From TK10-74A sp965217625 (lineage in GTDB: Bacteria; Chloroflexota; Dehalococcoidia; Bin125): a DNA stretch of 64,000 nucleotides. The DNA lies in contig OZ244557.1 of NCBI GenBank assembly GCA_965217625.1, positions 620,001 to 684,000 of the forward strand, read 5' to 3'. The position numbers were made by a program, and so were the translations under genes. Positions 36,165 to 44,443 of the stretch are shown piece after piece. Positions within the stretch are counted from its first letter, which is position 1. Each line of letters begins with the position of its first letter. Under the pieces are notes generated by a model. That model worked only from the letters and a program-made list of their open reading frames with translations, made no database searches and was not told where the DNA came from.

Positions 36165-37247
36165 ATGCCGATCGGCCGTCAGGCGAAAGTGGGCCGCAGC
36201 ATCGCCGATCGGGTGCTGCGGAGGCAGCCCCGCCGCAACGCCATCGCGGAGATTCGTGACCTCCTCATCGATTCCGATCGCGTCCAGGACGTCGAGCCGG
36301 ACGCGGTCCAGGCGATCGCGGACCGCTACGGCGTCCGGCTCCACAAGGATCTCACGCCGGAACGCGAAGCCATCTACCGGGAGTACCTGAGCGACTGCCT
36401 CGCGGACCGGCGGCTCGACGACGGCGAGCTGCAGGCCCTGCGGCACCTCCAGCAGCTCCTCGACATCACCGATCCGGCGTCGGACCGTCTGCGGGCCGAG
36501 ACCGTCGAGGCGATCTACCACGAGTCCGTCACGGAGGCGGTGGAGGACGGGCGCGTGAGCGAGGAGGAGACCGCCGCCTTGCTGCGCCTGCGCGACGACC
36601 TCACGCTCGACACCCCCCGGGCCGAGCAGATCTACGCGGACATCGCGAACAAACGGATGCAACTGGCCTACGACCGGGCCCTCGCCGACGAGCGCCTCAG
36701 TCCGCAGGAGGACGCGGAGCTCAAGGAGATCTCACGCTCGCTCAACGTCGACGTGCAGACCGACGCCCGCACCCGGCGCACGCTCGACCGCTACCGGCTG
36801 TTCTGGCTGATCGAGAACGGCGACGTGCCCCCCGTCGACCCCGGCATCAAGCTGTACCGCGGCGAGAAGTGCTACGCCACGCGGGAGGTCGAATGGCGCG
36901 AACTGCGCCGCGTGACCACCGGCATCTCCTACGCCGGCCCCACGACCCGCATCCGCATGGCCAAGGGCGTCTACTGGCGCATGGGCCACCTGCGGGGCAT
37001 GCGCCACTCGTCGGAGATGCTGATGCCGGTCGACGCCGGCACGCTCTACGTCACGACCAAGCGCCTGATCTTCATGGGACGGCTGGGCAACAAGACCATC
37101 CGCCTCAACCGCATCCTGACGTTCGAGCCCTATAGCGATGGCATCGAGATCCAGAAGGACGCCGGGCGCAGCCCGGTGCTGCTGTTCTCCGATGATGTCG
37201 AGATGTTCGCCGCCCTGCTGCAACGCGCCTGGAGCGACGCCGAGTAG
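36165..37247 (+). CDS. TerB-like helical protein with bacterial PH domain
   Basis: 360 aa. The N-terminal 220 residues form repeated helical segments with acidic patches, each like a TerB/EF-hand-like unit (DCLADRRLDDGELQALRHL, EAVEDGRVSEEETAALLRLR, RALADERLSPQEDAELKEI). The C-terminus is a bacterial PH/GRAM-like domain with LMPVDAGTLYVTTKRLIFMG, NKTIRLNRILTFEPY and DGIEIQKDAGRSPVLLF. Such proteins are thought to act at membranes; the function is unknown. TAGGCT at 36131 and GAAAGGGG before the ATG suggest a normal leader. It converges on the potassium channel gene with 1 nt between stops. Confidence 0.75.
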   Translation: MPIGRQAKVGRSIADRVLRRQPRRNAIAEIRDLLIDSDRVQDVEPDAVQAIADRYGVRLHKDLTPEREAIYREYLSDCLADRRLDDGELQALRHLQQLLDITDPASDRLRAETVEAIYHESVTEAVEDGRVSEEETAALLRLRDDLTLDTPRAEQIYADIANKRMQLAYDRALADERLSPQEDAELKEISRSLNVDVQTDARTRRTLDRYRLFWLIENGDVPPVDPGIKLYRGEKCYATREVEWRELRRVTTGISYAGPTTRIRMAKGVYWRMGHLRGMRHSSEMLMPVDAGTLYVTTKRLIFMGRLGNKTIRLNRILTFEPYSDGIEIQKDAGRSPVLLFSDDVEMFAALLQRAWSDAE

Positions 37248-37248
37248 C

Positions 37249-37986
37249 TCACCCACCGGGCGCCCCATCCAGCGACCGCCGCAACTCCACGACCTCGTCA
37301 CGCAGGGCCCGGACCTCGTCGAGCAGGATGGCCCGGTCCTGGCTGGCCGCCTTCTCGTAGTCGTCCTCGACGAAGAAGGCCGCCACGTTGGCTGTGAAAA
37401 TACCGAACATGCCGATGCCCACGATCATCAGCAGCACGCCGAAGCCACGCCCGGCCGGAGTGATCGGCACGACTTCGCCGTAGCCCACCGTCGTGACGGT
37501 CGCCGCCGCCCACCACAAGGCCGTGGGGAAGCTCGTGATGGCGGCCGACCCGTCCTGCTGCTCGAAGACCAGAACGAGTCCGGCGATGCCGAACATGACG
37601 AGCACACCGAGGATGAGCACGTAGCCCAGGCCGCGCTGGCCAAGGATGCTCTTCGACGTGAATCCGAGTCGCGAGAGGAACCCGATCAGGCGCAGGAGGC
37701 GCAGCGGGCGCAGGAAGGGCAGGGCGACGATCAGCACGTCGAACCAGTGGCTGATCAGATACTGCCGCCGGCTGGGCGCCAGGTAGGTCTTCACTGCCAG
37801 CTCCGCCGCGAAAGCCGCCCAGATCACCCAGTTGCCGACGTAAATGACCCACTCGAGCGTCGCCGACAGATCGAACAGCAGCGGCGCGAGGATGAGCGGC
37901 ACCATCGCGGCGGATAGGACGAGCATGGGCAGCTCGGTGACGCGCTCGACGCGCGCGTAAAGACGGGTTCGGCGTTCCAGATCCAT
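37249..37986 (-). CDS. Voltage-gated potassium channel family protein (Kch/KvAP type)
   Basis: 245-aa ion-transport protein with six membrane spans. The fourth helix carries spaced Arg (FLRPLRLLRLIGFLSRLG), the pore helix and selectivity filter read ALWWAAATVTTVGYGEVVP, and the last span is FGVLLMIVGIGMFGIFTANVA. A C-terminal coiled coil (EVRALRDEVVELRRSL) would promote tetramer assembly. The start at 37986 is set by GGAGGT 5 nt upstream. Confidence 0.92.
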   Translation of the reverse strand: MDLERRTRLYARVERVTELPMLVLSAAMVPLILAPLLFDLSATLEWVIYVGNWVIWAAFAAELAVKTYLAPSRRQYLISHWFDVLIVALPFLRPLRLLRLIGFLSRLGFTSKSILGQRGLGYVLILGVLVMFGIAGLVLVFEQQDGSAAITSFPTALWWAAATVTTVGYGEVVPITPAGRGFGVLLMIVGIGMFGIFTANVAAFFVEDDYEKAASQDRAILLDEVRALRDEVVELRRSLDGAPGG

Positions 37987-38035
37987 GCGGCACCTCCGGT
38001 CGGCGCAGGATAGGCGCGCGCGCACCCGCGCCGCG

Positions 38036-38041
38036 TATACT
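38036..38041 (+). promoter_or_regulatory. -10 box upstream of selenoprotein partner gene
   Basis: TATACT, 38 nt before the ATG at 38080, leaving a leader of about 32 nt with GAGGGAG as ribosome binding site. No -35 box matching consensus is seen. Confidence 0.45.
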
Positions 38042-38079
38042 TACCTCCGCCCGCGCGCACCGGCGCAACCGAGGGAGCG

Positions 38080-39126
38080 ATGACTGCGGTCCCACTCGTC
38101 ACCCACGACGCCCCGGACGACCTGCTGGCCGCGATCGACTACTGCTACGCGCAGGGCTGGACCGACGGGCTGCCGGTCGTGCCGCCCGAGCTGTCGCGCG
38201 TGCAGGCGATGCTTGAGTGGGCCACGCAGCCCCCGGAGGCGGTGATCGCGGAGCACCCCGCGACGGGCCTGCAGCTCACCGTGCAGGCCGCGGCCGTGAA
38301 CGCCGTCATGGCCGGCTGCCTGCCCGAGTACTTCCCGATCCTCGTCGCGGCCTTCGAGGCCATGAACGAGCGCCCGTACAACTTCCACGGCAGCACGGCC
38401 AGCACGGGCGGCTCGGCGCCGCTGCTGATCGTCAGCGGCCCGATCGTCGATGAGATCGGCATGAACGCCGGCGTCAACCTCTTCGGCCCCGGCAACCGCG
38501 CCAACGCGACCATCGGCCGCGCCGTGCGCCTGATCATCCTCAACGTCTTCCGCATGGCCCCCGGCATCGCCGACAAGTCCACCCAGGGGCATCCGGGCAA
38601 GTACTGCTCCTGCATCGCCGAGCGGGCCGACGTCAACCCCTGGCCCAGCCTGCGCGATGAGTTGGGCTACCCCGACGGCGTCAGCTCGGTGACGGTGTAC
38701 GCGGCGGCCGGGTTCGTCAACGTCGAGAACCACGGCGGCAACCGCCCCGAGCAGATCCTCGATTCCGTCGCCGACGCGATGGCGAACTACGGGTCGATCA
38801 GCATCGGCCAGTCGGTCGTCGTGCTGTCGCCCGAGCACGCTCGCATCGTGGCGGGCGCCGGCTGGAGCAAGGCCGAGGTGCAGGACTACCTGTTCGCGCA
38901 GGCCGTGCGACCCCTCGCCGGGATGCAGCGCGTCGGCAAGTACGTCGAGCGGGAGCGGGCGCTGCAGGGGCTGGAGGCGATGCACCGCGGCTTGACGCCG
39001 CAGGACATCCTGGTCACGGTGGGCGGCGGCGACGCCGGCGGCCATTCCGCGTTTATCCCCTCGTGGAGCCGCTCGCGGGGGTCGATCATGCAGTCGAAGC
39101 CGATTGGCGTGTGCCTTGATTGCTAG
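38080..39126 (+). CDS. Conserved protein, partner gene of UGSC selenoprotein
   Basis: 348 aa, function not established. It opens with a helical region then GWTDGLPVVPPELSRVQAML, a substrate-pocket-like motif, followed by LQLTVQAAAVNAVMAGCLPE, GSTASTGGSAPLLIVSGPI, NRANATIGRAVRLIILNVF and GKYCSCIAERADVNPWPSL. Cys residues occur in YCSC and at the very C-terminus (GVCLDC). No signal peptide or membrane span. The stop codon TAG also forms the first bases of the TAGCGT box of the selenoprotein gene, which starts 9 nt later, so the two are physically and probably functionally linked. A redox or reductive reaction with the selenoprotein is a reasonable guess. Confidence 0.75.
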   Translation: MTAVPLVTHDAPDDLLAAIDYCYAQGWTDGLPVVPPELSRVQAMLEWATQPPEAVIAEHPATGLQLTVQAAAVNAVMAGCLPEYFPILVAAFEAMNERPYNFHGSTASTGGSAPLLIVSGPIVDEIGMNAGVNLFGPGNRANATIGRAVRLIILNVFRMAPGIADKSTQGHPGKYCSCIAERADVNPWPSLRDELGYPDGVSSVTVYAAAGFVNVENHGGNRPEQILDSVADAMANYGSISIGQSVVVLSPEHARIVAGAGWSKAEVQDYLFAQAVRPLAGMQRVGKYVERERALQGLEAMHRGLTPQDILVTVGGGDAGGHSAFIPSWSRSRGSIMQSKPIGVCLDC

Positions 39127-39129
39127 CGT
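39124..39129 (+). promoter_or_regulatory. Leaderless-type -10 box of selenoprotein gene
   Basis: TAGCGT with a 6-nt gap to the ATG at 39136; its TAG is at the same time the stop codon of the upstream gene. No Shine-Dalgarno site is present. Confidence 0.45.
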
Positions 39130-39135
39130 GCTGCG

Positions 39136-39672
39136 ATGGAGGAGGCGGTCGTGAAACTGGTCGATCCGACGGTGCAGAGCGCCGCCCTGGCGAACGTGCG
39201 GGCGCCCAAGCTGGCCCAATTGGACGGCCTCACGATCGGACTACTCTCGAACCGCAAGCTCAACGCCGACCTGATGCTGCGCGAGACGGCGGCGCTGTTC
39301 AGCGAGCGGCACGGCTGCCGCGTGGCCGAACTCGTCGCGAAGGGCAACCCCAGCGCGCCGGCCGGGGCGAAGCGGATCGAGGCGCTCGCCGGGCGCTGCG
39401 ACTTCCTCATCACGGGCCTGGGCGATTGAGGCAGCTGCTCGACGTGCAGTCTGCACGACGGCATCACCTTCGAGCAGTCGGGCAAGCGCGCGGTCGTGCT
39501 CTGCACGCGCCCGTTCGAGGTCACCGCCCGCAACATCGCGGGCGTCATGGGCCTGCGCGAGTACCCCTTCGTCATCCTCGATCACCCGCTGGGTAGCCTC
39601 ACGCCGTCGCAGGTCAAGGGTCGCGCCGCCGACGCCTACGTCCAGGCCCTCTCGGTCCTCCTGGAGGATTGA
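39136..39672 (+). CDS. UGSC family selenoprotein (in-frame UGA read as selenocysteine)
   Basis: 178 residues when TGA at 39427-39429 is read as selenocysteine. The N-terminal part ends CDFLITGLGD, then U-GSCSTCSLHDGIT, giving the UGSC motif that defines the family, and the frame continues without another stop through AVVLCTRPFEVTARNIAG, REYPFVILDHPLGSLTP and ends LSVLLED-TGA at 39670. Nearby Cys residues (GSCSTC) suggest a redox centre. A hairpin fitting a bacterial SECIS element starts 9 nt after the UGA. Stopping at the UGA would remove 81 conserved-looking residues. The selenocysteine machinery is not in the window. Family members with Cys in place of Sec are known. Confidence 0.9.
39439..39461 (+). 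promoter_or_regulatory. Bacterial SECIS element
   Basis: Hairpin inside the coding region directly after the UGA: CGUGC (39443-39447) pairs with GCACG (39453-39457), apical loop AGUCU, and below an A-A mismatch UCG pairs with CGG (one U-G). The distance of 18 nt from UGA to apical loop and a G in the first two loop positions match the bacterial SECIS consensus recognised by SelB. Confidence 0.75.
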
Positions 39673-39702
39673 GGGGCGAAGGAGTGGCGGTGCACATCTC
39701 CG

Positions 39703-41466
39703 CTACGGGCCGATGGGCGACAAGCGAACTACTGTCCACCGAGGATCCTGCGGGAAGCCACGAGAGAGCGTCGCCTGGAGCAACTCGACATCCTCTCGCG
39801 ACGCGAGAGCTATCGCATCCGCATCGGCCTTGGCCTCGTTAGTGACGACGAGACCGGCGATCGCCTCGCTCGTAGCGCCGCACTCTCGCCGGACCACCGC
39901 CCGCTTCGTGACAAGGCTCTGGATCTCAGACTTGGCCAGGGGCTTGCCCGGACCAAGGCGGAGCTTGCAGGAAACGACCGCCGATTTGCCAGCACCTGTG
40001 GCCCAGATGTCGATCTCCTTGCCATCAAGAAAGGCGGGCTTCCAACTAACCGCGGTCTCACGGTACCCGTGGTCGGTCTTGAGGCGTTCCGCGACCTGTT
40101 CCTCAAATCGGACTGACACGGCATTCGTCAGCATGCCCAGAGGCCAAGAGTCTTGGTCATCGCGGCGAGGATGATGACTGGCGAAGGCCGCCTCGCCGAT
40201 CGGATTCAGGGCTGCCTTCAGTTCGAGCGCATCTCCGGATGCGAGGGCAGCGCCGATCTCCGGAGCCCATTCAGTAGCGAGCTCAGCATCGGTCGCCTCA
40301 AGCCTTGGAAAGTGACTCGTCACTGAGCCCAGGTCTCGTCGCACCGCGGCGATCGTGATCGCGTTCCGCCTTAGCACCGTGTCGTTGGGCCAGAGCGCCG
40401 TCGCCTCATCCACCAAGACCTGAGCAGCGTCTGCATCGCCCCGCTGCAATTCGTGGACGGCGCACGCGTTCGCGATCTGCGGCGCATCAGCGACATGATC
40501 GCGTAGATCGTTCATAAGGTCTTCGTGGCCGGTGAAACCCGCGCTAGCGATGGCGATGGCGACCGTCGCCAAGTTGGCGATCGGGGAATCCCAGCCGTCG
40601 TCGTTGCTCGCGAGAGCAGATTCAATGGCCTCATCCAGGCGGCCGACGTTCACGAGCGACATCGCCCGCCAGTGATCCGAGAATGCCGGACGGCCTCCGA
40701 GAGCCTTGCCCCGATCGAGGAAGGCTATGGCCGCATCGTGGTTCCCCAACTCGGCCTCAGCCATGCCAACGCCGTGCCAACACAACGGGTTTGCACCGTC
40801 CAACATCGACGCTCGCCAGAAGGCAGCCCGGCACTCATTGGCTGCCGCGCGATCGGATCTATCGGATCGACGCCAGATTTGGTAGTACGCTAAGCCCGAC
40901 TGAATGCATGCATCAGGAGCACGCTGGTGATCGGACTCCGCTAACGGCTTCAGAATCTCTACAGCCTTGTGGGGCTGCCCAAGCGAAACCAGGGTCATGC
41001 CGTAGCCCCCGCGGATCATGCTTCGTTCGCCCTCATCAGACGCCATCTCAAGCGCGCGCTCGAATTCCTCCGCCGCAGCTCCGGCGTCCCCTTGAGCACT
41101 CAGGATCTCGGCCAGTCCAGTCCGGGTCAGTACGTTCTCATCAAGGCTCACGGCAGTCCGAGCCGCTTCCAGCGCGACATCCTCATCCGCGAGAGCCTGC
41201 CGCACCTGAGCGATGAGGTGCCATGGAATCGCCCATTCGGGTGATTCATCGATCAGCACCTCAAGGATTTCGCGGGCCTCGCGATGTTCCCCACAGTGAT
41301 ACAGCGCGTTCGCAAGATTCACGCGCTCCGTCGGATCGTTCGGGCGTCGTTGAACCACTTTCCGCCAGAGGATCAGCGCGCCCTCGTATTCTCGTCGGCT
41401 GAGGAGGAGTATTGCGCGATCTTTGAGTCGCAAGTCGCTGATGTGAGCCTCATCAGAGATTCGCAC
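39703..41466 (-). CDS. TPR protein with C-terminal restriction-endonuclease-like domain
   Basis: 587 aa, GTG start. Residues about 15-400 are tetratricopeptide repeats (REYEGALILWRKVVQRRPND, AKAAVEIL-type helices, GNHDAAIAFLDRGKALGG). The C-terminus (about 440-585) looks like a PD-(D/E)xK nuclease: a helix with RFEEQVAERLKTDHGY, then KEIDIWATGAGKSAVVSCKLRLG, where Asp, a beta strand and the xxK of SCK match the core but the usual Glu is Ser/Cys, and an Arg/Lys-rich helix. GC content and codon use are visibly lower than in neighbours, which suggests transfer. It may be a defence or regulatory nuclease, or an inactive one. Confidence 0.7.
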   Translation of the reverse strand: MRISDEAHISDLRLKDRAILLLSRREYEGALILWRKVVQRRPNDPTERVNLANALYHCGEHREAREILEVLIDESPEWAIPWHLIAQVRQALADEDVALEAARTAVSLDENVLTRTGLAEILSAQGDAGAAAEEFERALEMASDEGERSMIRGGYGMTLVSLGQPHKAVEILKPLAESDHQRAPDACIQSGLAYYQIWRRSDRSDRAAANECRAAFWRASMLDGANPLCWHGVGMAEAELGNHDAAIAFLDRGKALGGRPAFSDHWRAMSLVNVGRLDEAIESALASNDDGWDSPIANLATVAIAIASAGFTGHEDLMNDLRDHVADAPQIANACAVHELQRGDADAAQVLVDEATALWPNDTVLRRNAITIAAVRRDLGSVTSHFPRLEATDAELATEWAPEIGAALASGDALELKAALNPIGEAAFASHHPRRDDQDSWPLGMLTNAVSVRFEEQVAERLKTDHGYRETAVSWKPAFLDGKEIDIWATGAGKSAVVSCKLRLGPGKPLAKSEIQSLVTKRAVVRRECGATSEAIAGLVVTNEAKADADAIALASREDVELLQATLSRGFPQDPRWTVVRLSPIGP

Positions 41467-41592
41467 TGCGGCACTGCTCGCTTCGCTAGGTCTAGAGGCC
41501 GAGAGTGGAGAACAACCTCAGATTACGGAGATTCGCGGTCCTGGTGGGATGCAGGTACAGCCAGCCTAGAATCGCCGGGCACGCCCACCCCC

Positions 41593-42768
41593 TCAGAACA
41601 CGCGACGGGCGATGTTGCGGCCGATGACCTCCCGCTGGATCTGCGACGTGCCCTCGTAGATCTGGAAGATCTTGGCGTCGCGCATCCACTTCTCCAGCGG
41701 CATGTCGCGCATGAAGCCCAGGCCACCGCCGATCTGGACGGCGTCGGTGGTGACCTTCATCGCCGTGTCGGCGGCGAAGCACTTGGCCTTGCTGGCCTCC
41801 TCGAGGGTGTTGGGCTGCTGCGTGGCGACCAACTCGCCCGCCCGCCAGCAGAGCAACCGCGACGCGTCGATGGCGATATCCATGTCGGCCAGCATGAACG
41901 AGACGCCCTGGTTGGCGATGATCGGCTTGCCGAACGCGCGACGCTCGCGCGCGTAGTCGGCGGCGAACTCGAACGCCGCGCGCGAGAGCCCCACCGCCAT
42001 CGAGGCGATCCAGGGGCGCGTGGCCATCAGCGTGCCCAGCGTGCCGCGGCCGCCGCTGCGGAACGCCGGGTCGGGGTCGCCCAGGCGATGGTCGGCCGGC
42101 ACGCGGACGTCGTCCAGGACGATGTCGGCGGTGTGGCTGGCGCGGATGCCCATCTTGCGCCACTTCTGGCCCTGGGAGAGCCCCGCCGTGTCGCCCGGCA
42201 CGACGAACGCCGAGACGCCCTGGAAGCCGGTGCCCGGGTCTTCGGTCGCGAAGATGACGTTGAGGTCGGCGATGCCGCCGCAGGTGATGAAGCGCTTGCT
42301 GCCGTTGAGCACGTAGTCGTCGCCGTCGCGGACGGCGCGGGTCTGCATGGCGCCGGCGTCGGAGCCCGACTCGGGCTCGGTGAGGGCCAGGGCGCCCAGG
42401 CGCAGCTGGCCGTCCTGGGGCGTGCACATGGGCAGGAAGCGCTCGCGCTGGGGCGGCGTGCCGATGATGTTGATCGCGGTGGCGGCGAGGCCGTTGGCCA
42501 GCATGCCGGTGGCGAAACCGGCGCAGCCCCAGGCCAACTCCTCGGCCACCAGGAGCGGCGAGATGCCGGCGTCCCCGGCGTCGGCGCCATTCAGGCCGGG
42601 GCCGCCCCAGGCCGCGCCGCTCAGGCCGATGGCCGCGCCCTTGCGGGCGATCTCCCAGGGGAACTCCTCCCGCTCGTCGAACTCCGGGGCCGCCGGACGG
42701 ATCTCCTTGGCGGCGAAGTCGTGCGCGACCTGCTGAATCATGCGGCTGGCTTCGGAGAGTTCGAACAT
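41593..42768 (-). CDS. Acyl-CoA dehydrogenase
   Basis: FAD-dependent oxidation of an acyl-CoA to its 2,3-enoyl form, 391 aa. N-terminal helical domain, then LGALALTEPESGSDAGAM and NGSKRFITCGGIADLNVI (FAD/substrate), and the C-terminal helical domain with ERRAFGKPIIANQGVSFMLADM, GGLGFMRDMPLEKWMRDAK and FQIYEGTSQIQREVIGR, where the Glu of YEGT is the catalytic base position of short- and medium-chain enzymes. AAGGAG lies 7 nt before the ATG. It is followed upstream by the diiron protein gene on the same strand with a 33-nt gap. Confidence 0.95.
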   Translation of the reverse strand: MFELSEASRMIQQVAHDFAAKEIRPAAPEFDEREEFPWEIARKGAAIGLSGAAWGGPGLNGADAGDAGISPLLVAEELAWGCAGFATGMLANGLAATAINIIGTPPQRERFLPMCTPQDGQLRLGALALTEPESGSDAGAMQTRAVRDGDDYVLNGSKRFITCGGIADLNVIFATEDPGTGFQGVSAFVVPGDTAGLSQGQKWRKMGIRASHTADIVLDDVRVPADHRLGDPDPAFRSGGRGTLGTLMATRPWIASMAVGLSRAAFEFAADYARERRAFGKPIIANQGVSFMLADMDIAIDASRLLCWRAGELVATQQPNTLEEASKAKCFAADTAMKVTTDAVQIGGGLGFMRDMPLEKWMRDAKIFQIYEGTSQIQREVIGRNIARRVF

Positions 42769-42801
42769 GGCGGCTCCTTGCGCGGCGGCCCCGGCGGGCG
42801 G

Positions 42802-43629
42802 TCAGACGAAGCGATCGAGCATGCGGCGGTAGCTGGAGGCGTGCAGGAACTCGTCGATCCCCGCGTCATGGAACTGCGCGTCGAGGTTCTCGATGATGGT
42901 GTCCTTGAAGTCCTCGATGTCCAGACCGATGTCCACCGAGTCCTGGCGGATGCGTCGCAGGCCGATGGCGACGGTGCCCACGAGCAGCACCTGGCTCTGC
43001 CAGATGTAGCGGCGGCCGATCGGCGACAGATTTCCGATCAACTCCGGCAGGATCGTGTGCAGGAAGTTCACGTGGCGTACCTCGTCGCGCAGAATGTTGC
43101 GGAAGATCTGCTTGGCGAGCGGGTCGCAATCGGGCAGCTCGGAGGCGCGCTGCAGGAACAGCGCGGCGAAGTTCTCGCTGAAGAGGGTCGACGTGAGCCA
43201 GTTCTCGGCCCGGTACAGGCCGAAGGAGGCCATGGTGCCAAAGCGCTTGATGAGGCCCTGCTCCAGGCGCGAGAGCCGGCCGTGCCCGTCCGCCAGCGTG
43301 AGGTACTTGTCGAGCACGTACACGTGGCGGGCCTCATCGTGGCACTGGGCGGCGAGGTAGAGGTTGAGGTTCGGGTCGCGCAGCTTGTGGGTCGCCTTGC
43401 TCATCATCACCTGGATCGTGTCCAGGCCCATGAACTCCAGGCCGTAGAAGACGTTGATCATGCGCAGCCACGCCTCCCGCTTGCCGTCGGGGATGCATGG
43501 CGGCTGCGACCAGTCGATGTCGTGCTCGGCGCTCCAGACGCGGTCGCCCTGCTGCTCGTAGAGCTCGCGGAAGGCGCTGCGCTGCTCGTCGGACATCTTG
43601 CGGGCCAGGGCGGCGGGCGCACGATGCAT
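42802..43629 (-). CDS. Ferritin-like diiron oxygenase/reductase-type protein
   Basis: 275-aa all-helical protein with two ExxH motifs, QCHDEARHVYVLDKYL and ILRDEVRHVNFLHTIL, each on a helix that would give two of the iron ligands in a four-helix bundle, plus Glu in GLEFMGLDT and ENWLTSTLFSENFAAL. This fits the ribonucleotide reductase R2/AurF-like/ferritin-like group; N-oxygenase, desaturase or fatty-acyl oxidation roles are possible. Start ATG at 43629 with GGGGA upstream; ATG at 43596 is an alternative. A TATACT box lies 59 nt upstream. Co-transcription with the acyl-CoA dehydrogenase is likely, suggesting oxidation of an acyl substrate. Confidence 0.8.
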   Translation of the reverse strand: MHRAPAALARKMSDEQRSAFRELYEQQGDRVWSAEHDIDWSQPPCIPDGKREAWLRMINVFYGLEFMGLDTIQVMMSKATHKLRDPNLNLYLAAQCHDEARHVYVLDKYLTLADGHGRLSRLEQGLIKRFGTMASFGLYRAENWLTSTLFSENFAALFLQRASELPDCDPLAKQIFRNILRDEVRHVNFLHTILPELIGNLSPIGRRYIWQSQVLLVGTVAIGLRRIRQDSVDIGLDIEDFKDTIIENLDAQFHDAGIDEFLHASSYRRMLDRFV

Positions 43630-43687
43630 GGTCCCCTGCTCCCCGCATGACGGGTGGCGAGCCGCCGGCGCACTGGGCGCCACAGGC

Positions 43688-43693
43688 AGTATA
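43688..43693 (-). promoter_or_regulatory. -10 box of the diiron protein-acyl-CoA dehydrogenase unit
   Basis: TATACT on the minus strand (5 of 6 to consensus), about 59 nt before the ATG at 43629. The 12-bp repeat array starts 24 bp upstream, covering the -35 region. Confidence 0.55.
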
Positions 43694-43717
43694 TCGACGC
43701 GGGCTGCGTGCACGCTG

Positions 43718-43777
43718 TCGCGCAGGATGTCGCGCAAGATACCGCGCAGGATGTCGCGCAGGATGCCGCGCGGGATC
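43718..43777. repeat. Five tandem 12-bp repeats between divergent promoters
   Basis: Units TCGCGCAGGATG, TCGCGCAAGATA, CCGCGCAGGATG, TCGCGCAGGATG, CCGCGCGGGATC, without gaps. They fill the centre of the intergenic region between two outward-facing TATACT boxes (43688-43693 minus, 43809-43814 plus). The placement fits an operator array for a cooperative regulator; slipped-strand expansion without function is the alternative. Confidence 0.8.
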
Positions 43778-43808
43778 GGCGCGCTGTAGGAGGCGGGGCG
43801 CGGCCCCG

Positions 43809-43814
43809 TATACT
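43809..43814 (+). promoter_or_regulatory. -10 box, leaderless type
   Basis: TATACT 7 nt before the ATG at 43822, no Shine-Dalgarno site. Transcript would start within a base or two of the ATG. Confidence 0.55.
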
Positions 43815-43821
43815 GAATCCC

Positions 43822-44271
43822 ATGAGTGACAACCCATCCGACGGCCTCAACATGGACGATCCGCAGCACGTGATCGCGGAGGCGGAAGTGCTGGTCGTGC
43901 AGTTCGGCTGGCTGGCGGAGCGGCTGCTCGTCGACCAGCGCCGGGCGCAGGACGTGGGGCCATACATCCGCGTCGTGCAGCCCGTCCGCACGCCGCAGGA
44001 GCGCATCCGGCAGTTGCGCGAGTGGCGGCCCGGGTTCAACGACCCCGAGACGTACGTCTTCTTCCCCTGGGCCGGCCGCGTGGAGGCGTTCGTGGAGGCG
44101 GGACTGTTCGCGCGGATCGTCGAGCGCTGCGCCGACGACGACCAGGCCCGCGGCGACTGCGAGTCGGCGCTGAAGAAGCTGCTCCAGCTCGACCGCGAGG
44201 ACCTGCTGCAGGCCATCCGCGGCGGCGAGAAGTACCACACCCTCTACGAGCGTGCTGGGGCCGACAGCTAA
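43822..44271 (+). CDS. Hypothetical protein, 149 aa
   Basis: Not recognised. A helical, acidic protein with HVIAEAEVLVVQFGWLAERLL near the N-terminus, REWRPGFNDPETYVFFPWAGR in the middle and a helical C-terminus (CESALKKLLQLDREDLLQAI). No signal peptide, membrane span or metal motif. It is divergent from the diiron protein gene and shares its repeat-bearing intergenic region, so the two may be regulated together. Confidence 0.65.
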   Translation: MSDNPSDGLNMDDPQHVIAEAEVLVVQFGWLAERLLVDQRRAQDVGPYIRVVQPVRTPQERIRQLREWRPGFNDPETYVFFPWAGRVEAFVEAGLFARIVERCADDDQARGDCESALKKLLQLDREDLLQAIRGGEKYHTLYERAGADS

Positions 44272-44443
44272 CTAGAGCGGCTGAACACTCCAGCGGCCGA
44301 CCGATTGTGGCGCGGCTTGCATGGACAGCGTCCCGTTGACTACACTCAGCGGCGTGTGGCGGTCGCGGGGTGAATGCGATCCCTGATCGGGTTTCCCGGG
44401 CTGCCCTCGCTCTGAGTCATCTCGGGAAGGGAGTTTCGTAGCC

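Noticed and set aside
39136..39429. A 97-aa stand-alone protein ending at TGA 39427
   Set aside because: The frame continues past the TGA with the UGSC motif, Cys-rich segment and a SECIS-like hairpin, so the TGA is read as selenocysteine.
43718..43777. Repeat array considered as CRISPR
   Set aside because: Units are 12 bp without spacers, and no cas genes are present.
43654..44271. Upstream extension of the 149-aa gene through the 12-bp repeats (DVAQD repeats)
   Set aside because: The extension would translate the promoter and repeats; TATACT 7 nt before the ATG at 43822 favours the short form.
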